A stretch of 64,000 bases of DNA, taken from the NCBI GenBank assembly GCA_017591395.1, contig WEDG01001047.1, positions 124,001-188,000 of the forward strand, read 5' to 3'. Shown here in pieces: positions 46,485 to 58,040 of the stretch; position 1 is the stretch's first letter, and the number at the start of each line of letters is the position of its first letter. The DNA is from Schistocephalus solidus. Its lineage: Eukaryota; Platyhelminthes; Cestoda; Diphyllobothriidea; Diphyllobothriidae. Made by a program: the position numbers and the translations under genes. The notes under the pieces were generated by a model. That model saw nothing but the letters and a program-made list of their open reading frames with translations. It was not told the DNA's origin and searched no databases.

Positions 46485-46582
46485 GGGAAACGTGCAAAAT
46501 ATGTGGTAACGCCGAGGATCGAACCAAGGCACCAGGGTGCGGGAAATGACGGTAATACAACTGAGCTATCGCCGCACGACGA
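46485..46582 (-). other. tRNA-like pseudogene or SINE head
   Basis: On the - strand: GCGGCGATAGCTCAGTTGTA (A-box-like TAGCTCAGTTG) and, about 35 nt later, TTGGTTCGATCCTCGG (B-box-like GGTTCGATCC). The T stem has two mismatches and the acceptor stem does not close, so it is not an intact tRNA. It lies between the L3 5' UTR and its ORF1. Confidence 0.45.
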
Positions 46583-47364
46583 ACTCGCTGATTTAAATTT
46601 AAATGAGTACATAAACACTAATCATACTACGAATGACCCCAATTTCAGGCATGTTTCTTAAAGTCAACTCCCGCACAACGGGCCAAGAGTTTAAAAGGTT
46701 TTTTGGATGTCAATTACGAGGACGAACACTGTGCGATATGCTTTAAACTTCTTCAAAAAATTTCAGAGATTGTAAAGGATATGAAAGGGCTGAAGATGGA
46801 GATAGAGAAGTTAAAGAAACCTCCTCACATTTTACCCGAGCACAAGCAGTCCCTAAGGGGGGAACATGAGGGAGAGAAACGCCCATACGCATGCACAGCT
46901 TCCGTAGCCATTACATCCAATAAGGATGATGACGCTACGTCTACAAAGCTCGGTGCAGCCGTGTAACAGTCTACAGAAAGGAAAGAGAGCAACTGGCAGG
47001 GATCCTAGAAATTAAGAAACGAGTTTCGGAATACAAAGGTAATATGTCAACCAAAAATGTAAGTCCCAGAAGCCCAGCGTCGGATAAAAATCATTCTCAT
47101 GTTGAAGTGCCAGCATCCACGAGTAACGCCACCTCTGTGAACTCCCACCCTAGTGTGGGCAGGCAAATTAGGACCTCGCCCATAAACCGTAACCGAAATA
47201 TCGTAATACGGGATGTCCTAGAATCCACGTTCTGCATTCCGAAGGAACGAGTGACACACGATCTAGATCTTCTTCATGAATATGCCAGTGTGGTCCTGAA
47301 GAAAGGGGAAATTTACACCGTGTAAAAAGCTTTCTGACTAGGCAAAGCAGACCCCAGCCGCGAC

Positions 47365-48570
47365 ATGAAATTATCCCCAAGGCCTCTAAAAATTATTTTA
47401 GAAAATGAAACCCAGGCAGCACTTCTGTTAGAAGGAAGAATGACCTTACGGGGATCGCACAAACAAGTGTTTTTTTCAGCCGTGGGAACGACTGAAAATG
47501 AGGTAACTACGCAGAGATTTGAGGGAGAGAATTGGCAGAGGCGAGAAACGGCTGAAAACCAAAGACGGTCAAAGAGTCCATATAAATGTATCCTTCCCGT
47601 GGAAAATACCTGTTACACTGAAGGCTGGGTCTCCCCGATGAATCGAGCATTTAAAATCATCTCCGCAAATGTACTAAGCCTGTTCAACAATTTGGACGAC
47701 CTTAGAAACTTTGTGGATGAAATTAAACCAGACGTTATGGCTTTCACTGAAACGTGGATCACTGCAGACATTTCTGATTCTGAAATATCACTCAGAAGAT
47801 ATCAGCACTTCAGGAGAGATAGACCAAGTCGAGGAGGAGGAGTCATAGTTTATGTCACTCGCAAGCTGGCCGTTATTGCTGACATACACATTCCATTACG
47901 CGATGGGGAAGTCTTAAGCATTACTATATCTACTAATTATTCCAGACCACTGACGATATCGGGTGTGAACCTTTCACCTTATCAGACATTCGATCAGGAT
48001 CTCATTCACATAACGGAACTCTACAAAGCCAGTGAGACGAAAGATGTCCTCATTGTTGGGGATTTTAACGCTCCTGGTATTGACTGGAAAACTTGGACTG
48101 CACAGGGAATGCCAGATGACTTTAACCATAAACTTTTGCACTGGGTACAAGACAAACCTCTCTGTCAGAACGTCACCTTTGGAACACGGATGAGAGAAGG
48201 ACAACAGTCAAACTGTCTTGACCTGATTTTTACACGAGACGAGGACAATGTGCTAGACCTACAGGATCTACCGCCATTAGCGTTAAGTGATCAAATAAGG
48301 CTGTGCTTTGAGTACTCACTGATTTCAAAACCAAATTTACCCGATCCTTGGGAAAGAAAGATTTGGAAGGGGGACTTCTCACTTATTAGAAGACAAATGA
48401 CAGAGATATCCTGGGAAACAAAACTACATAGTGGAACAAATAAAGATTGGGCGACATTGAGCTCATTACTGAAAAGGATTTTCTACCTCAACTGTCCTCT
48501 CAGGATAAAGACAACCAAAAACCGCCCAAAGTGGATAAACCCAAACTTACAGGCCTATTTCAAAAAATAA
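47365..48570 (+). CDS. L3 APE-type endonuclease domain (long open frame)
   Basis: This is the longest open frame in the window, 401 codons. Motifs in order: ISANVLSLFNNLDDL (position of the metal-binding Asn), MAFTETW (Glu), GGGVIVYV, VLIVGDFNAPGIDW (Asp/Asn), NCLDLIFT, and LALSDQ where active enzymes have SDH. The domain nicks target DNA for target-primed reverse transcription. The frame ends at an A6 run (KK stop); one more A would continue it as INRLWKRYKQSG in the RT part. An H-to-Q change at the last catalytic position suggests a dead nuclease. Confidence 0.8.
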   Translation: MKLSPRPLKIILENETQAALLLEGRMTLRGSHKQVFFSAVGTTENEVTTQRFEGENWQRRETAENQRRSKSPYKCILPVENTCYTEGWVSPMNRAFKIISANVLSLFNNLDDLRNFVDEIKPDVMAFTETWITADISDSEISLRRYQHFRRDRPSRGGGVIVYVTRKLAVIADIHIPLRDGEVLSITISTNYSRPLTISGVNLSPYQTFDQDLIHITELYKASETKDVLIVGDFNAPGIDWKTWTAQGMPDDFNHKLLHWVQDKPLCQNVTFGTRMREGQQSNCLDLIFTRDEDNVLDLQDLPPLALSDQIRLCFEYSLISKPNLPDPWERKIWKGDFSLIRRQMTEISWETKLHSGTNKDWATLSSLLKRIFYLNCPLRIKTTKNRPKWINPNLQAYFKK

Positions 48571-49840
48571 ATCGCTTGTGGAAGCGTTACAAACAATCCG
48601 GCTGCCATGCTCACTTACGGGAATGTAAGAAGCAATGCAACGTTTGTAAATGTGAAACTTCTAAGCTGAGGAGGAAGTTCGAACTTAACATACTGCAAAA
48701 ATCGTTAGAACACCCCAAAATGCTATATGGCAACATACGGAGTACAAAGAGAATTCAGGAAATGATTCCTGCCCTTAGATCTGCAGACGGAAAACTGGAG
48801 AGCGACGAGAAGGTTAAAGCATCCCTTCTTTCAAAATTCTTTCAAACCATCTTCACCCAAGAGCCTAATAATATTGCTGCTATTCCACCAGTTTTTCAAC
48901 CAATTTGTACCCCTCCTTACCCTTCCTCCTCATCCACAACAGAGGACCTAGACCTAGACTTTTCACCGACCATAGTTAGAACCGAATTACTTCATATAAA
49001 TCCTGCCAAGTCGCCTGGGCCGGATAGAATTCCTGCATTAGCACTTAGAGAACTTGCTGATGAATTGTGTTAACCATTGTCCATCACATTCCAAAAGTCC
49101 TTTGAAGAAAGCAAACTCCCGGAATAATGGAAGTGTGCATTCATCGCCCCGATCTATAAAGGAGGTTCACGACTGGACTGTGAAAATTACCACCCTGTCA
49201 GTTTAACTTGCATAGCGTGTAAAATAATGGAGCGTATTATCAAGAGGCACTTAATGCGCTATCTAGAAAACAACCAAATCCTATGTGCTGTCCAACATGG
49301 CTTCCGTCCAGGACGCTAATGTCTCACGAGTGCCCTTCAGTCGCACGAGAAATGGACACAGGCCACATATAAGAGTCATCCAGTAGATGTTGTTTTTTTA
49401 ACTTCAAAAAGGCCTTTTATAGTGTACCACACGGGCTTCCTTTACAGAGGATTTGAAACGTCGGAATTCGTGGAAAACTTTTCAATTGAATCAAGAATTT
49501 CTTGTCTTTAAGAGTTCAGAGAGTTGTTTTTGGAAACTCTAGCTCAGAATGGGTAAAAGTAGAAAGTGGTGTGCTACAGGGTTCTGTTTTGGGCCCCTTT
49601 CTCTTCCTAATCTACGTTAACGGCTGTCTCAATGATCTAGATTTTGAAGCGGTCATGTTTGCAGATGACATAAAAATATGGACTGAAGTCAGCAGCGCTG
49701 ACGACGCAAAAGGGTTACAGTCGATTATCGATAAACTACGTGCCTGGTCAGCTAGGTGGCTGCTTAAGTTTAATGTATTCAAGTGCGTGATCCTACACAT
49801 AAGCGCCGGTCAAAAAGTATCTCTGAAACACCAGTAATTT
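48571..49840 (+). pseudogene. L3 reverse transcriptase, frame-broken
   Basis: Open pieces: to 49073 (KLRRKFELNILQKSLEHPKM, then SADGKLESDEKVKAS and PAKSPGPDRIPALAL); a damaged 49080-49500 part with VSLTCIACKIMERII and FRPGR; and 49502-49837 with SGVLQGSVLGPFLFLIYVNG and the catalytic MFADDIKIW at about 49655. The FADD box is intact, but at least three frame breaks precede it. Confidence 0.8.
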
Positions 49841-50429
49841 ATTATTGGCACTGCATTAAAAGAGGTAGAAACACACAAAGATCTGGGCATGTGGACAACT
49901 GCAAATTTGATGCCATCAGAACACTGTAAAAAGCATTACAGAAGGCAACATGTACACTGAATTGGAGCAGACGTGCGTTTAAAATATTTCCCCTGATCTC
50001 TTCGGAAAACTATATGGCATCTTCAAGAGACCGCACTTAAATTACGGAATACCAGCCTGGATACCGTGGAGAAAGAAAGATGTTGACCTCCTTGAACAGG
50101 TGCAACAGAGAGCAGCGAAGATGGTCGACGGTTTCAAGACTTTACTGTACCAAGATAGACTGAAAAAGCCTGAATTATTTCCTCTTTCCTACAGTCACTT
50201 ACGTGTAGCCTTCTCTGGACATTCCGGATTATCCGGAGCCATGATTCCTCCCTGAGATCGAAAGATTTCTTCGAGTTTGCCTGCACAACACATCTGCGTG
50301 GTCATCCTTACAAGGTCAATAGCGAACGCACGCGATTGAACCTCAGAAAGTTTTTTTCAGCCAACGAGTGTTACGAGCTTGGAACTCGTTACCAAGTAAG
50401 ACGGTTACCCCTGACAGAATTTCTGATTT

Positions 50430-50735
50430 TTAATTCAAATGCCGCTTCTTCTACTGTTCCGCATTTTCTCCAGAACAGACTTAAAAAATTACGAAAACAA
50501 CTTAAAGATTCATCTAAAAGCTCTTTGTCAGTTAATTTAAGGATTGCACAAATATTTGAATTAGCATCGAAAATTAGGCTCGCGAGAGATAAGCGTAGGG
50601 AGTCTCGGGCACTAAGTGATGGCAATTCATCCAAATCTGTTGCTTTTATCTTCCATGTTCGATCATCGGCTAAGCGTCTGAATGTAACTCCGCCCTTACT
50701 CGACTGTAACAAAAAATTTGTTACCATCCATTTTT
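50430..50735 (+). mobile_element. L4 LINE fragment
   Basis: PHFLQNRLKKLRKQLKDSSK, LRIAQIFELASKIRLARDK and KRLNVTPPLLDCN align with 55200-55450 of the longer L4 copy (PQFLLPRLKKLRKQLKD, LRIAEIFE, PPLLNEA). It is inserted at, or joined to, the 3' side of the L3 copy. Confidence 0.7.
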
Positions 50736-50739
50736 TATT

Positions 50740-51605
50740 TTTCTTCTTTAACTGCCTGTTAGGTTCTCTTGTTAACCAGGCAGGTCGACTTCATTTTTTT
50801 TTGCACCTTCACTGGACAATAGCACTTAGCCAGATTGAGTGAAACCGCCTTAAACCATCGCCAGTCATCCTCCGGATACCCTTTCAGCAAACAATCCCAT
50901 TTCACGGACATCAATCCTTTCTTCCTCGCGTTAAAATCAGCCTTCCATATATTTCATTTGCTTTTGGTTCTCTTCTGGCGCTGAGAATAAATTTAGTTAT
51001 CCCACAGCACCGTAGTATGGTCTCCCTTACCGAGAGGTGCAATAGAATACACTTCAACAATGTTAGGGAAGTCCTCCGTAAATATAAGGTCCAGGAAATT
51101 GTTTCGCTGGTTCTCTATAAATTTCGTTGGTATGTTAACCTCCTTTACCAGAGGTTGGTCAAGAGTGAGGTCCATTAACTTGCGGCCGAAAGAAATAGGC
51201 CAGCTTCAACTATCAGATTTACCCAGTCTACTGATGGTGCATTGAAATCTCCAGCAATAACCACCTCCTGGTCACTTGCGACTTCCTTGACCAAATAAAG
51301 GAGTGACTCATCAGCTGCACTTGGAAAAGTTGTTGGTCTGTAGATCGTCCAGAATTGAAGATACTGTGAACAATATTCTTTATCTTTATCCAGAGAAATT
51401 CATATTCAATGAGAAGGGCTTTCGCTCGTTCGTCTGCCGAGATTCCAGTTCTTACGTATGCGGCCACTCCATCACCCTGTCTATCTTCACTGTCTCTTCT
51501 AAAGAGCCGGTATCCATCTAAAGAAACCTCGCTATCTGCGATTTCGGCTTTGAGCCACGTTTCCGTGATGACAACAACATCGCGGATTTGGTCTGAGACT
51601 AGTTC
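50740..51605 (-). mobile_element. L3-like LINE, endonuclease part (right half of an interrupted copy)
   Basis: In - sense, LVSDQIRDVVVITETWLKAE, SLDGYRLFRRDSEDRQGDGV, AAYVRTGISADERAKALLIE, then FLDLIFTEDFPNIV and GKGDHT. Here the last motif is GDH. It continues the protein broken off at 52092, with a 486-bp retrocopy between the two halves. Confidence 0.72.
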
Positions 51606-52091
51606 ATTTTAGTTCAGTTTATTAAGGGAAAGACAGGCAAACGCCATTGAACACCCTCTTGGTTACAGTATGACTAAAAAGGCACTGATACATCAGGAAA
51701 ATTCAAAAAAATTGGTTTACAAAATAGCGTGCGGAAAAACGCAGCTGTTGGCTAATCGAAAAGAGTAAACATAAACATGTACTCACATATGACGAGTAGT
51801 ATAAGGATATGCTAGTGTTGCTGGCGAGATTCTCGTGAGTGAGGCATATGCGATGAGTTTGAGATTATAAAAAGGCTATAAAAAATGGTAAATGATTCGA
51901 TATGTTTGCATCAGGTCACCTCATAGCTGCCTGTAACTCAAAGGAAATAGTTCATGGTTAGCTAATCGGGCTTCATAGGGTAATGTGCCCTGTCCAGTCA
52001 CAAGATTGGTTGCACGCATTTGAACCTTTTCGAGGATATTGAGGTCCTTCGCGGTCCAAGGTCTTCAAGCTTGGATAGAGAACTTGTGTTC
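51602..52091 (-). mobile_element. Nested, 5'-truncated L3 3'-end retrocopy
   Basis: In - sense: AWRPWTAKDLNILEKVQMRA, TNLVTGQGTLPYEARLANHE and LFPLSYRQL, the L3 C-terminal domain, then non-coding DNA to a degenerate TGAACTAAAATGAAC end. GAAC is present at both junctions (51602-51605 and 52088-52091 on the + strand). Removing the insert rejoins KIDE to LVSDQIRDV in one frame. Confidence 0.75.
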
Positions 52092-52740
52092 GTCTATTTT
52101 CGAAAGGAGACTCTGAGCATTGGTATACAAACATCTCAATTTAGAGTGGATAACTCCTCCATATAGATATCAGCTCAATTCGTGCAATTGAATGGTAGAA
52201 GCTGTCAGTGCTTGCCGAGACCAACTGGTGTCCATCCCGCCCACGCTGAGCTCTGAAACGTGGTCATCCACCAAGTTCGGGAGCACCTTCCTTTTGTTAT
52301 ACTAGCTATGTACAGTTGGGTACTGCGTATTTAGCGTCATCCGTCTTGGTGAGGATCCGCCTTGATGATGTACGGGGTCTTGCACAAGAAAGAGATCTTC
52401 ATCACTTTTATCCCCATCCTTTATTTAGAGCCCTTTCCCCCTGATCGCTTCTCCTCTTCAGTTCGCTTCTCAGCATCCTCATTTTGTGCCTTTCTGTCGG
52501 CTCGTAATCCGGCTGAAATAACACATCCCGATGTGAGCTATGGAGAACCATTCTCCGATCTAGGAGGACTGAAGCCTGAACATCATTTTCATGAATGATT
52601 TTAAAAGGCCTCTGGTCGATGATGCTATTTGCGTCAGTACTAGCAAAGATTACTTTTGGCCCGTCGTTTGAAATTGGTTTCAAATTTCAAGTCCATCGAG
52701 CATACGAGTTTTAAGTCCCTATCTCAGTTAAGAAGGCATG
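52092..52740 (-). mobile_element. L3-like LINE, ORF1 end and endonuclease start (left half of an interrupted copy)
   Basis: In - sense: ISNDGPKVIFASTDANSIID, then DVLFQPDYEPTERHKMRMLR and SELKRRSDQGERALN. These are the ORF1 C-terminal block also present in the 39.5-44 kb copy (FFQPDYSPVERLKRREL). They are followed by LRCLYTNAQSLLSKIDE, the start of the endonuclease. Confidence 0.72.
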
Positions 52741-53044
52741 GCGCTTGGAAATTATTACAGAATTGTCTTTTTATTCCCCTTAGTTCAGAAATTGCGACTT
52801 GGACGTAAGAATTCTGAGGTTTTAAGAAAAACTCCACTGCTGCGGAATCTCCCCTGCCACAGGACTAATCGCAACTGGACGTGCAAGCTTCAATCTTCAC
52901 TCACTTCTGAAACTCACGCCGGCTGTGTGCTCTCTGCATCTTCTCTCAATCGCGGAAGGGGCTTAAGCCACATGCTGAGTCTTATATGCTTGTTCACATC
53001 CTCATATAGTAGATCTGTCCGCTTTACAGAACTGCAATGACTTC

Positions 53045-56000
53045 ATGATGAAGTTTGTATCCATTTTATGTATACTCGGCAACCTGTTCGATGGTAACAT
53101 ATCTGATGTTCCCTATCAGGATTGCAGACGTCTCGAATCGCTTGTTCAATTGGTCGCCAGTGAGGCTTTTGACAGACAGAAACGTTATCATAATTTTCTC
53201 GTAAATAATGCTCCCATACACAGACGCCCAGTTGACGTTCCTATGGACTATTTGTTCTCGGGTGGTTTCAACTACAATAAAGTGGAAGCAAAACACCTCT
53301 CTTCGCGTAGCAAAAATCCTCCTATCTTAGTTAAATTTTTTCAACAGTTGAGGTGGACTCAATCTTTGTTCAATGAGGTCACACTTCTCGCTATTTGGAA
53401 ATGACAAAATGTTTCCTTTGTCGAGATCTTACACCAATGGAGCGAAGAAATGGGTCCTTCCTATCATCAATTTCTTAACCTAATATTTATAAGCCTGGTT
53501 GTCTTTCCACTAACGTCAATGCACAAGTTAATTCATCTCCTCAGATGTCCAATTCGGTCAGCCCCTCCAGTTAACCTTCTACTTCGTTTCCCCCGTGGCT
53601 GATATTGCAATTTCCAGTGCTTTCAGCCCACCTGTAATGTCTGCAACCCCGTCTAAAGCATTTATACCGTCTAACCCGTCTAAAGCACTTAGACTGCCAG
53701 CTTCCCCTATTAAACGCAGTTCTCCAGGCCTCTCCGGGAAATTTCCCGAACCACATCGCATAAATAACTTTCTTCAAATACAAAATCCGCAATCATCTAA
53801 ATTTAACTTATTTAACCCTCCACAAGCTAGCTCATCCCATAACCCCACGGGTCATCTCATACCCTCAATTATATCACCTAAGGCAGGTTGTTCAAAGGAC
53901 GTAAAGCTAACCCAGACCGAAAAGCAAGATAGCGCAGTTCTCAGTAATCGCATAGTGCCTTCTCCAAAACTAACCAAGCCTCTCCAACAGGCAAATAACC
54001 CTAACCATGTTAACCGATATACAAGACTCGACTTTCCATCACCTAATTCTTATAGCTGCTTGCCCTCTCCCACCAGCCTCTATATTCCATCCAACTTCCC
54101 ATCATTCCGTTTTAACTACCAATGGGCATATCCCAGTCTTAACCCCTATGGTGGTTCGATACCAGAAAGTTTTATTCCTACACCTTTTAGATATCCCTCT
54201 CAGACTTTTGTTAATGACGTTCCTTATACCAATCGCTCTGGCGTAGTTGGCAGTTATCCTCCAAACCACAATAACTTCCAATTGAATTAACCACCTCCAA
54301 ATTATTTTTATAAATAACGATAACCCTAGTTTGGATACTCTAACAATCCTCGAAGTCATATAACTTAATGCAAGATCTGTTATAAATAAGATGGCCCAAC
54401 CAAGAGCCATTGCTTTCGAGTTGCTGCCTCATGTTTTATGTGTAACCGAATCTTGGACCCATCCCTTAATTTCCGACTCTTTGCTTGTCATAGACTTGTT
54501 TGATCTCTACCGTCAAGACCGCACTAGTAAGCGTTGTGGTGATTGTCTTCTCTATATTAAAGCTTCATTTAAGCACTTCCCGTTTGATCTAGACTTTACG
54601 TCATTCTCTGGTAATTACTGCTTCGCATCCATTATCCTGTCACCCCAGCAAAAGGCGATTCTCGGATGTATTTACAACCCGCCTTATTCATCATCCGATG
54701 ATGTTGCAAACCTTTGTGAAATTTTTAAATTGGTTTCGGAGTCCAATTTAAACATAAACTAATCGCTGGGGATTTCAATTTTCCTGAAATTGACTGGATT
54801 GCAAACTTTTGTCCACCCAGATTTCAGCCTTTCCTAGATACCATTAATTTTTCTATTTGGTCCCAGCTTGTCCGTTCTTTAACGAGAGACAAGCATATTT
54901 TAGACCTGATTTTCACAAACGACATTGCTCCCCTCTTCGTTGATTTTAAGCAGGGCCTCTTCAAAAGTGTTGCTTAGCAATTTTCTCATCGAAAAAGGCT
55001 AGCAACGTTCGTAACTTTCATGCTTTTGAACTCGCAGATATGAGCTTAATTAACAACTTTTTGGACTCATTGGACTGGCAGTATCTCTCCTCAACAAACG
55101 ACGCAGCAAGTCTTTGTGACTTCATGTCAGTCGTTTCAAATAACATCCTTAAATTTGTGCCAACCAAAATTGTCAAGCCCTACACTTCGGAATCAACCAT
55201 CCCTCAATTTCTTTTGCCAAGACTAAAGAAATTGAGAAAGCAATTAAAAGATATATATACTAGTACTTTATCTGAACACCTAAGGATTGCAGAGATTTTT
55301 GAATAAGCCTCTAAGATTCAGGTTGCACGTGCCAGACAGAGGAAATCTTGTGCACTCAGCGAGCCAAACTCTGCAAAATCTGCTATTCAACTGTTCCGCC
55401 GTCGATCCTGCTCTAAACGAGGTTATGAAATACCTCCATTACTAAATGAAGCTAAGAACTTGGTTATCGAAGACTCGGACAAGGCAGAATTGTTTAGTGC
55501 ATTCTTTGCAAATCATCTTACAATGGAAACTGAACCAGTTCCGATTTTTCAGGCATCCTCATTCAATGTTATCAGCACCATTGATTTCTCCATAGACCTA
55601 ATTCGTAAGCAAATAATGCGTCGGAAAAACTCGCACTCTTCGGGGTCTGACGGTATTCCAAACTCAGTTATTAAGATAGTGCCGAGCTTTCCCCGCTTGC
55701 TTAGCCATGTATTCTCAGTTTATCTTTTAAACGGGTTCTTTCCTGACTCATGGAAGACATCTATTATTCTTCCTGTCTTAAAGTCGGGATCTCGTTCGGA
55801 CGTAAATAATTATCGAGGCGTTCAAAAAACCCCGGCTCTAGCAAAACTTCTTGAAAAAATTTTTTAAATCAAATTCTTGCCTTTTGCTTAAAAAATAAGC
55901 TCTTAAGCGACTCGCAATATGGTTTTCTACCTGGGAGATCATGCGAAGTGTGTCACATAGCTTTTCTTAACCTCGTCACTTCCCTTCGTAATGAGAAACA

Positions 56001-57350
56001 GTCAGTGGTTGTGATCTACTTTGATCTGAGCAAAGCCCTTAACAAGGTACCGCACAGACGTCTGCTGGTGAAACTGCAAGCCTTCGGCATCCGGCCTCCT
56101 CTCCTTGACTTCATTGGTTCCTACTTGTCTAACCACAGCCATAAGGTCTTAGTAGGTAATAGCTACTCGATGCCTGAGCCGATCACGAGTGGCGTTTTTC
56201 AAGGCATGGTTCTAGGACTCCCTTCTCTTTATTCTGTACATAAACTAAATTTCAGCTTTACTCACAAATTCACAAAATTTCGTTTACGCTGACGATCTCA
56301 AGTGCATTTGTTCATTTTCTAAAGACTGCCAATAATTGCGTTGATCAAATCAACACTGATCTTCTTATGCTCTCACGTTGGAGCTGTACTTGGAAGATGG
56401 AGTTTTCTTCATCCAAGAGAAGGTTCATGTGTTTTGGCCCCGCCAAGCTTCCTGGACCCCAAGTATTTAACAAAAGTACACTTTTAGAACGATCAACCAT
56501 AAAAGACTTAGGTCTAAGTTACACGAACAAGCTAGCATAAGCTACTCATGCAAATCGAATTTCTGCAAAGGCTGCAAAGATATGTGGTTTTATATCACAT
56601 AATTTCTTCCTTCCGGAAATAAAATTAAACCTGTACCGCATATTTATTCTTTCTATCCTAAAATACTGCTGTCTCCTCTTTGGGCTGATGAACGCCTCTG
56701 ACCGCAGTAAGATTGAAAAAGTTCAGAGGGTTTTTACTCGAAGACTATTTTCTCTTCCTGGATGCAGTATCTCATAAACGGATAGATGCCAGTTAGCAAA
56801 CATTAAATTTCTTTGGGTTAGAAGACTTGAAGCCGGTCTCTGCTTTCTGTTTCGCATTAACTCTAGCCCAAATTTCCCACGAATAAATGCTCTCGCTCCG
56901 GTAGATCGACCCTATGCCACTCGTAATTCCTCCATGATCATTTCACCACCCCTTAGCTCCACAACTAATCGTTCTCAGATTTTGCCTCCAAATATGCTTT
57001 CATCTGGAATAATCTTCCACTGCAAATTAGTTTGTCGTCTACATTAGCTATTTTCAAAACAAAATTACGCAAACATTTAACTTCGGAAGATATAAAGTCC
57101 TTATTGTCTGTTTCCTCCCCAAACTAGCAACTTTTGGATTTTGAAAAGGGTCCGCCTGGTATTTGAGGCAGCTTCCTTGATATTATATTGGTCTCTAATT
57201 ATATTTCCATCACCCTCTACAGAGTCAATCTTTGCATTCACTTTTTCGTCCCCACTTTATAACAAGCATCACCAACTCTTGACAACCTTGATACTTTCCT
57301 GCGATTTTGCAACCCCGACGATGGTCTCCAGGTTCAGTTGATGATCAAGG
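53045..57350 (+). mobile_element. L4: YADD-type LINE, long degenerate copy
   Basis: The ORF1 region 53045-54290 holds FDRQKRYHNFLVNNAP, PPILVKFFQQ (RRM-like) and a Pro/Ser/Asn-rich part. The ORF2 endonuclease (54391-54980) has HVLCVTESW, the frame-shifted AGDFNFPEIDW and HILDLIFTNDI. The RT (55040-56350) has SGSDGIPNSVIK, DSWKTSIILPVLKSGSRSDV, FDLSKALNKVPHRRLLVKLQ, a SGVFQGMVLG block and a frame-shifted FVYADDLKC. The C-terminal domain runs to about 57130 (LYRIFILSILKYCCLLFGLM), followed by a 3' UTR. Many stops; inactive. Confidence 0.8.
53595..54290 (+). CDS. L4 ORF1 C-terminal part, Pro/Ser/Asn-rich
   Basis: An uninterrupted frame of 231 codons, rich in Pro, Ser, Asn and Phe, with short repeats (PSNPSKALRLPASP) and a Tyr/Pro-rich end (RFNYQWAYPSLNPYGG). 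No known fold is visible. Its position just before the endonuclease makes it the second half of the LINE's nucleic-acid-binding ORF1. It could instead be random open sequence, but its length and position argue for the former. Confidence 0.5.
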   Translation: MADIAISSAFSPPVMSATPSKAFIPSNPSKALRLPASPIKRSSPGLSGKFPEPHRINNFLQIQNPQSSKFNLFNPPQASSSHNPTGHLIPSIISPKAGCSKDVKLTQTEKQDSAVLSNRIVPSPKLTKPLQQANNPNHVNRYTRLDFPSPNSYSCLPSPTSLYIPSNFPSFRFNYQWAYPSLNPYGGSIPESFIPTPFRYPSQTFVNDVPYTNRSGVVGSYPPNHNNFQLN

Positions 57351-57359
57351 CGGGTTCTG

Positions 57360-57903
57360 ATGGTTTTGCCTCTTTGATTGGTGAAATATGCAGTCAGCGA
57401 GGTCGCATCTTGATGATGATCTCATGACCTTTACTGTCCCCTCTTCGTTTTGACCCTGGTGTCCAAGAGGAGTTCCCCCTCTCTCACCTCCACTGGTGGT
57501 TACAAACAGTAGCTCTGACTGCTATATTATCTCTTACACGACAAGGAGCGTTCAGAACCCTTATACGTTATCAGCAACATCACAATACTATCCCATTGCA
57601 TCTAGCTATTAATTTTTTAGTAAAGCAGTTTTTTATCCTATTTTTTATTAAATTGGCTGCTCGCCGAACTCCGCCTCCGATTAAACCGTAGGTGTTTTTT
57701 ACTGCTTCTTTTCTAGTTCAGTGTATAGGTGAAAAAATTGTCGACTATTGTTTTAAAAATGGCCAATCGTTCTTAATTGGATAAACCTACCATATTATTC
57801 AGTTCTGCTGTTAATATGGCTGCTCGCATAGCACGGTAATGATCTACCTTGTACTTATTTATACTGCGATACGAAGATTGAAATGACTGGGCTCTCTGTG
57901 CCT
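57360..57903. other. Non-coding DNA between L4 and L6
   Basis: AT-rich, no motif. It is probably the L4 3' UTR plus host DNA. Its boundary with L6 is sharp at 57904. Confidence 0.4.
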
Positions 57904-58040
57904 TAAATATACAATTTAAGTCACTTTAAATTCTTTTATTGAAGGAATTAGGCTTTCGACCTTGAACTCCCTATTAACATTCAAATATGATAAAAGAATA
58001 GAGATTAACAGCAATAACTCAAACAAATGAAAACTTGAGG

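Larger units (their letters stand above)
46120..50425 (+). mobile_element. L3: second long copy, plus strand
   Basis: The 5' UTR (46127-46445) matches that of the - copy. ORF1 pieces at 46703-46966 (VNYEDEHCAICFKLLQKISE, with Cys-x2-Cys and a coiled coil) and 47044-47325 resemble a jockey/CR1 ORF1. The endonuclease is 47365-48570, the RT 48575-49840 and the C-terminal domain 49850-50420 (RVLELGTRYQ-type end). It is truncated at 50425 by an L4 fragment, so the (TGAAC)n end is missing. Divergence from the - copy is high at protein level, suggesting an older or sister subfamily. Confidence 0.8.
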
